From Sodalis-like endosymbiont of Proechinophthirus fluctus (GTDB lineage: Bacteria > Pseudomonadota > Gammaproteobacteria > Enterobacterales > Enterobacteriaceae), in the NCBI RefSeq assembly GCF_001602625.1, contig NZ_LECR01000002.1:8172-18294 (forward strand): DNA of 10,123 nucleotides, given 5' to 3'. The notes under the pieces were generated by a model. It ran no database searches. It saw only the letters and a list, made by a program, of their open reading frames with translations, and was not told where the DNA came from. This document shows positions 9,062-10,123 of the stretch, piece after piece (within the stretch, counting starts at the first letter, position 1; the number at the start of each line of letters is the position of its first letter). The position numbers and the translations under genes were made by a program.

Positions 9062-10123
9062 TTACTCCTGTGACGGCGGAGACAGCACTTCGCGGTTGCC
9101 GTTGTGCCCAGGTGAGCTGACAATGCCCTGCAATTCCATTTGCTCGACGATGCGTGCGGCTCGGTTATAGCCAATGCGGAACTGGCGCTGCACGCCTGAA
9201 ATCGACGCCCGGCGCTTGTCGATAACGAAAGCCACCGTCTGGTCGAACAGCGGATCCAGCTCTTCATCGCCGTCCAGGCCGCCACCCTCGCCCTCATCGC
9301 TAGAACTGGTGATGCTGTCGATATATTGCGGCTGTCCACGGGCTTTCCAGTCGTTAACCACCGCATGTACCTCCTCATCGCGGACAAAGGCGCCATGGAC
9401 GCGCACCGGCAGCGAGGAGTTAGGGGCCAAGTAGAGCATATCCCCCATGCCCAGCAGAGACTCCGCGCCCGTCTGGTCGAGAATGGTACGGGAATCGATT
9501 TTGCTTGAAACGGTAAAAGCGATGCGCGTCGGGATATTGGCCTTGATAAGGCCGGTGATAACGTCCACCGACGGCCGCTGCGTCGCCAGTACCAGATGAA
9601 TTCCGGCGGCGCGTGCCTTCTGCGCCAGGCGGGCAATAAGCCCTTCTACCTTCTTGCCGACTGCCATCATCAGATCGGCAAATTCATCTATCATCACTAC
9701 GATATAGGGAAACTTCTCCAGCACCGGCGGTGTTTCCGCTATGCCGTCACCCAATTTCCAGAAGGGATCCGGCACCGGCCTGCCCATAGCATCCGCCTGT
9801 TCAATACGCTCATTGTAGCCCGCCAAGTTGCGCACACCGAGCGCCGACATCAGCTTATAGCGCCGTTCCATTTCACCAACGCACCAGTGCAGTGCGTTGG
9901 CGGCGTCCCTCATATCTGTGACCACTTCGGTCAGCAAATGAGGGATACCTTCATACACTGACAGCTCCAGCATTTTCGGGTCGATCATAATAAAGCGCAC
10001 CTCTTTTGGAGTCGCCTTATACAGGATACTGAGGATCATGGCGTTAATCCCCACCGATTTCCCAGAGCCGGTGGTCCCCGACACCAGCAGATGCGGCATT
10101 TTGCCTAGATCAGCGATCACCGG
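9062..10123 (-). CDS. ftsK: DNA translocase FtsK, C-terminal motor and gamma domain (runs off right edge)
   Basis: FtsK is the septal DNA pump that moves the chromosome terminus through the closing septum and activates XerCD recombination at dif. The window holds the last 354 codons of a protein that is 1,329 residues in E. coli; the membrane and linker parts lie beyond the edge. Entering at [13 protein letters not shown], the sequence has Walker A GTTGSGKS (10055-10078), [20 protein letters not shown], Walker [33 protein letters not shown] and a [19 protein letters not shown] segment. The C-terminal winged-helix gamma domain that reads KOPS sites follows ([45 protein letters not shown]). It ends SPPSQE with TAA at 9062-9064. 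The frame has no lesion in the visible part, and lolA follows as in E. coli. Confidence 0.97.
   Translation of the reverse strand, partial: PVIADLGKMPHLLVSGTTGSGKSVGINAMILSILYKATPKEVRFIMIDPKMLELSVYEGIPHLLTEVVTDMRDAANALHWCVGEMERRYKLMSALGVRNLAGYNERIEQADAMGRPVPDPFWKLGDGIAETPPVLEKFPYIVVMIDEFADLMMAVGKKVEGLIARLAQKARAAGIHLVLATQRPSVDVITGLIKANIPTRIAFTVSSKIDSRTILDQTGAESLLGMGDMLYLAPNSSLPVRVHGAFVRDEEVHAVVNDWKARGQPQYIDSITSSSDEGEGGGLDGDEELDPLFDQTVAFVIDKRRASISGVQRQFRIGYNRAARIVEQMELQGIVSSPGHNGNREVLSPPSQE

Noticed and set aside
9028..9636. A second minus-strand frame of 202 codons overlapping ftsK.
   Set aside because: It is a different frame of the conserved ftsK motor region with an arginine- and serine-rich composition and no family match.

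Overview
The window looks like a chromosomal segment of a gamma-proteobacterial insect endosymbiont related to Enterobacterales, most like the Sodalis group. The gene order matches the Escherichia coli serC - ycaO - focA - pflB - pflA ... ycaD ... serS - rarA - lolA - ftsK block, read in reverse. Intact housekeeping genes sit beside a long run of ruined but recognisable genes, as expected of a recent host-restricted symbiont that still carries much of its free-living gene set. The Sodalis-like assignment is inferred from protein resemblance and the pattern of decay; no database search was made.

Layout. Positions 1-728 (minus) are the first two thirds of serC, cut by the left edge. A divergent spacer of about 190 bp with short direct repeats follows. 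On the plus strand, 918-3505 holds a wrecked anaerobic pyruvate-metabolism locus. The N-terminal quarter of ycaO is joined by a deletion directly to the middle of pflB, so focA is gone completely. pflB has a second large internal deletion, and a heavily mutated pflA follows. From about 3640 to 5121 (plus) lies the wreck of a YddA/SbmA-BacA-type ABC transporter whose permease and ATPase are one chain. Facing it, 5120-5471 (minus) is the remnant of a ycaD-like major facilitator transporter.

From 5510 to the right edge everything is on the minus strand. Complete serS (5551-6843) has a probable rho-independent terminator. rarA (6971-8283) is a pseudogene with a destroyed Walker A. Complete lolA (8290-8901) follows, then the C-terminal third of ftsK (9062 to the edge), which runs out of the window. 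In transcription order this is ftsK-lolA-rarA-serS, the enterobacterial order.

Functionally, the retained genes are those hard to lose: serine and PLP synthesis (serC), seryl-tRNA charging (serS), lipoprotein trafficking (lolA) and chromosome segregation (ftsK). Mixed-acid fermentation through pyruvate formate-lyase, formate export, a peptide/antibiotic-type ABC transporter, an MFS pump and the replication-restart factor RarA have been lost. Even the intact genes carry unusual substitutions at positions normally conserved (SerS residues 280, 354 and 361; SerC residue 201; LolA residue 170), compatible with relaxed selection under small population size.

I see no tRNA, rRNA, CRISPR array, insertion sequence or phage gene. 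I found no credible new biological system: the window is best read as an informative picture of genome erosion.
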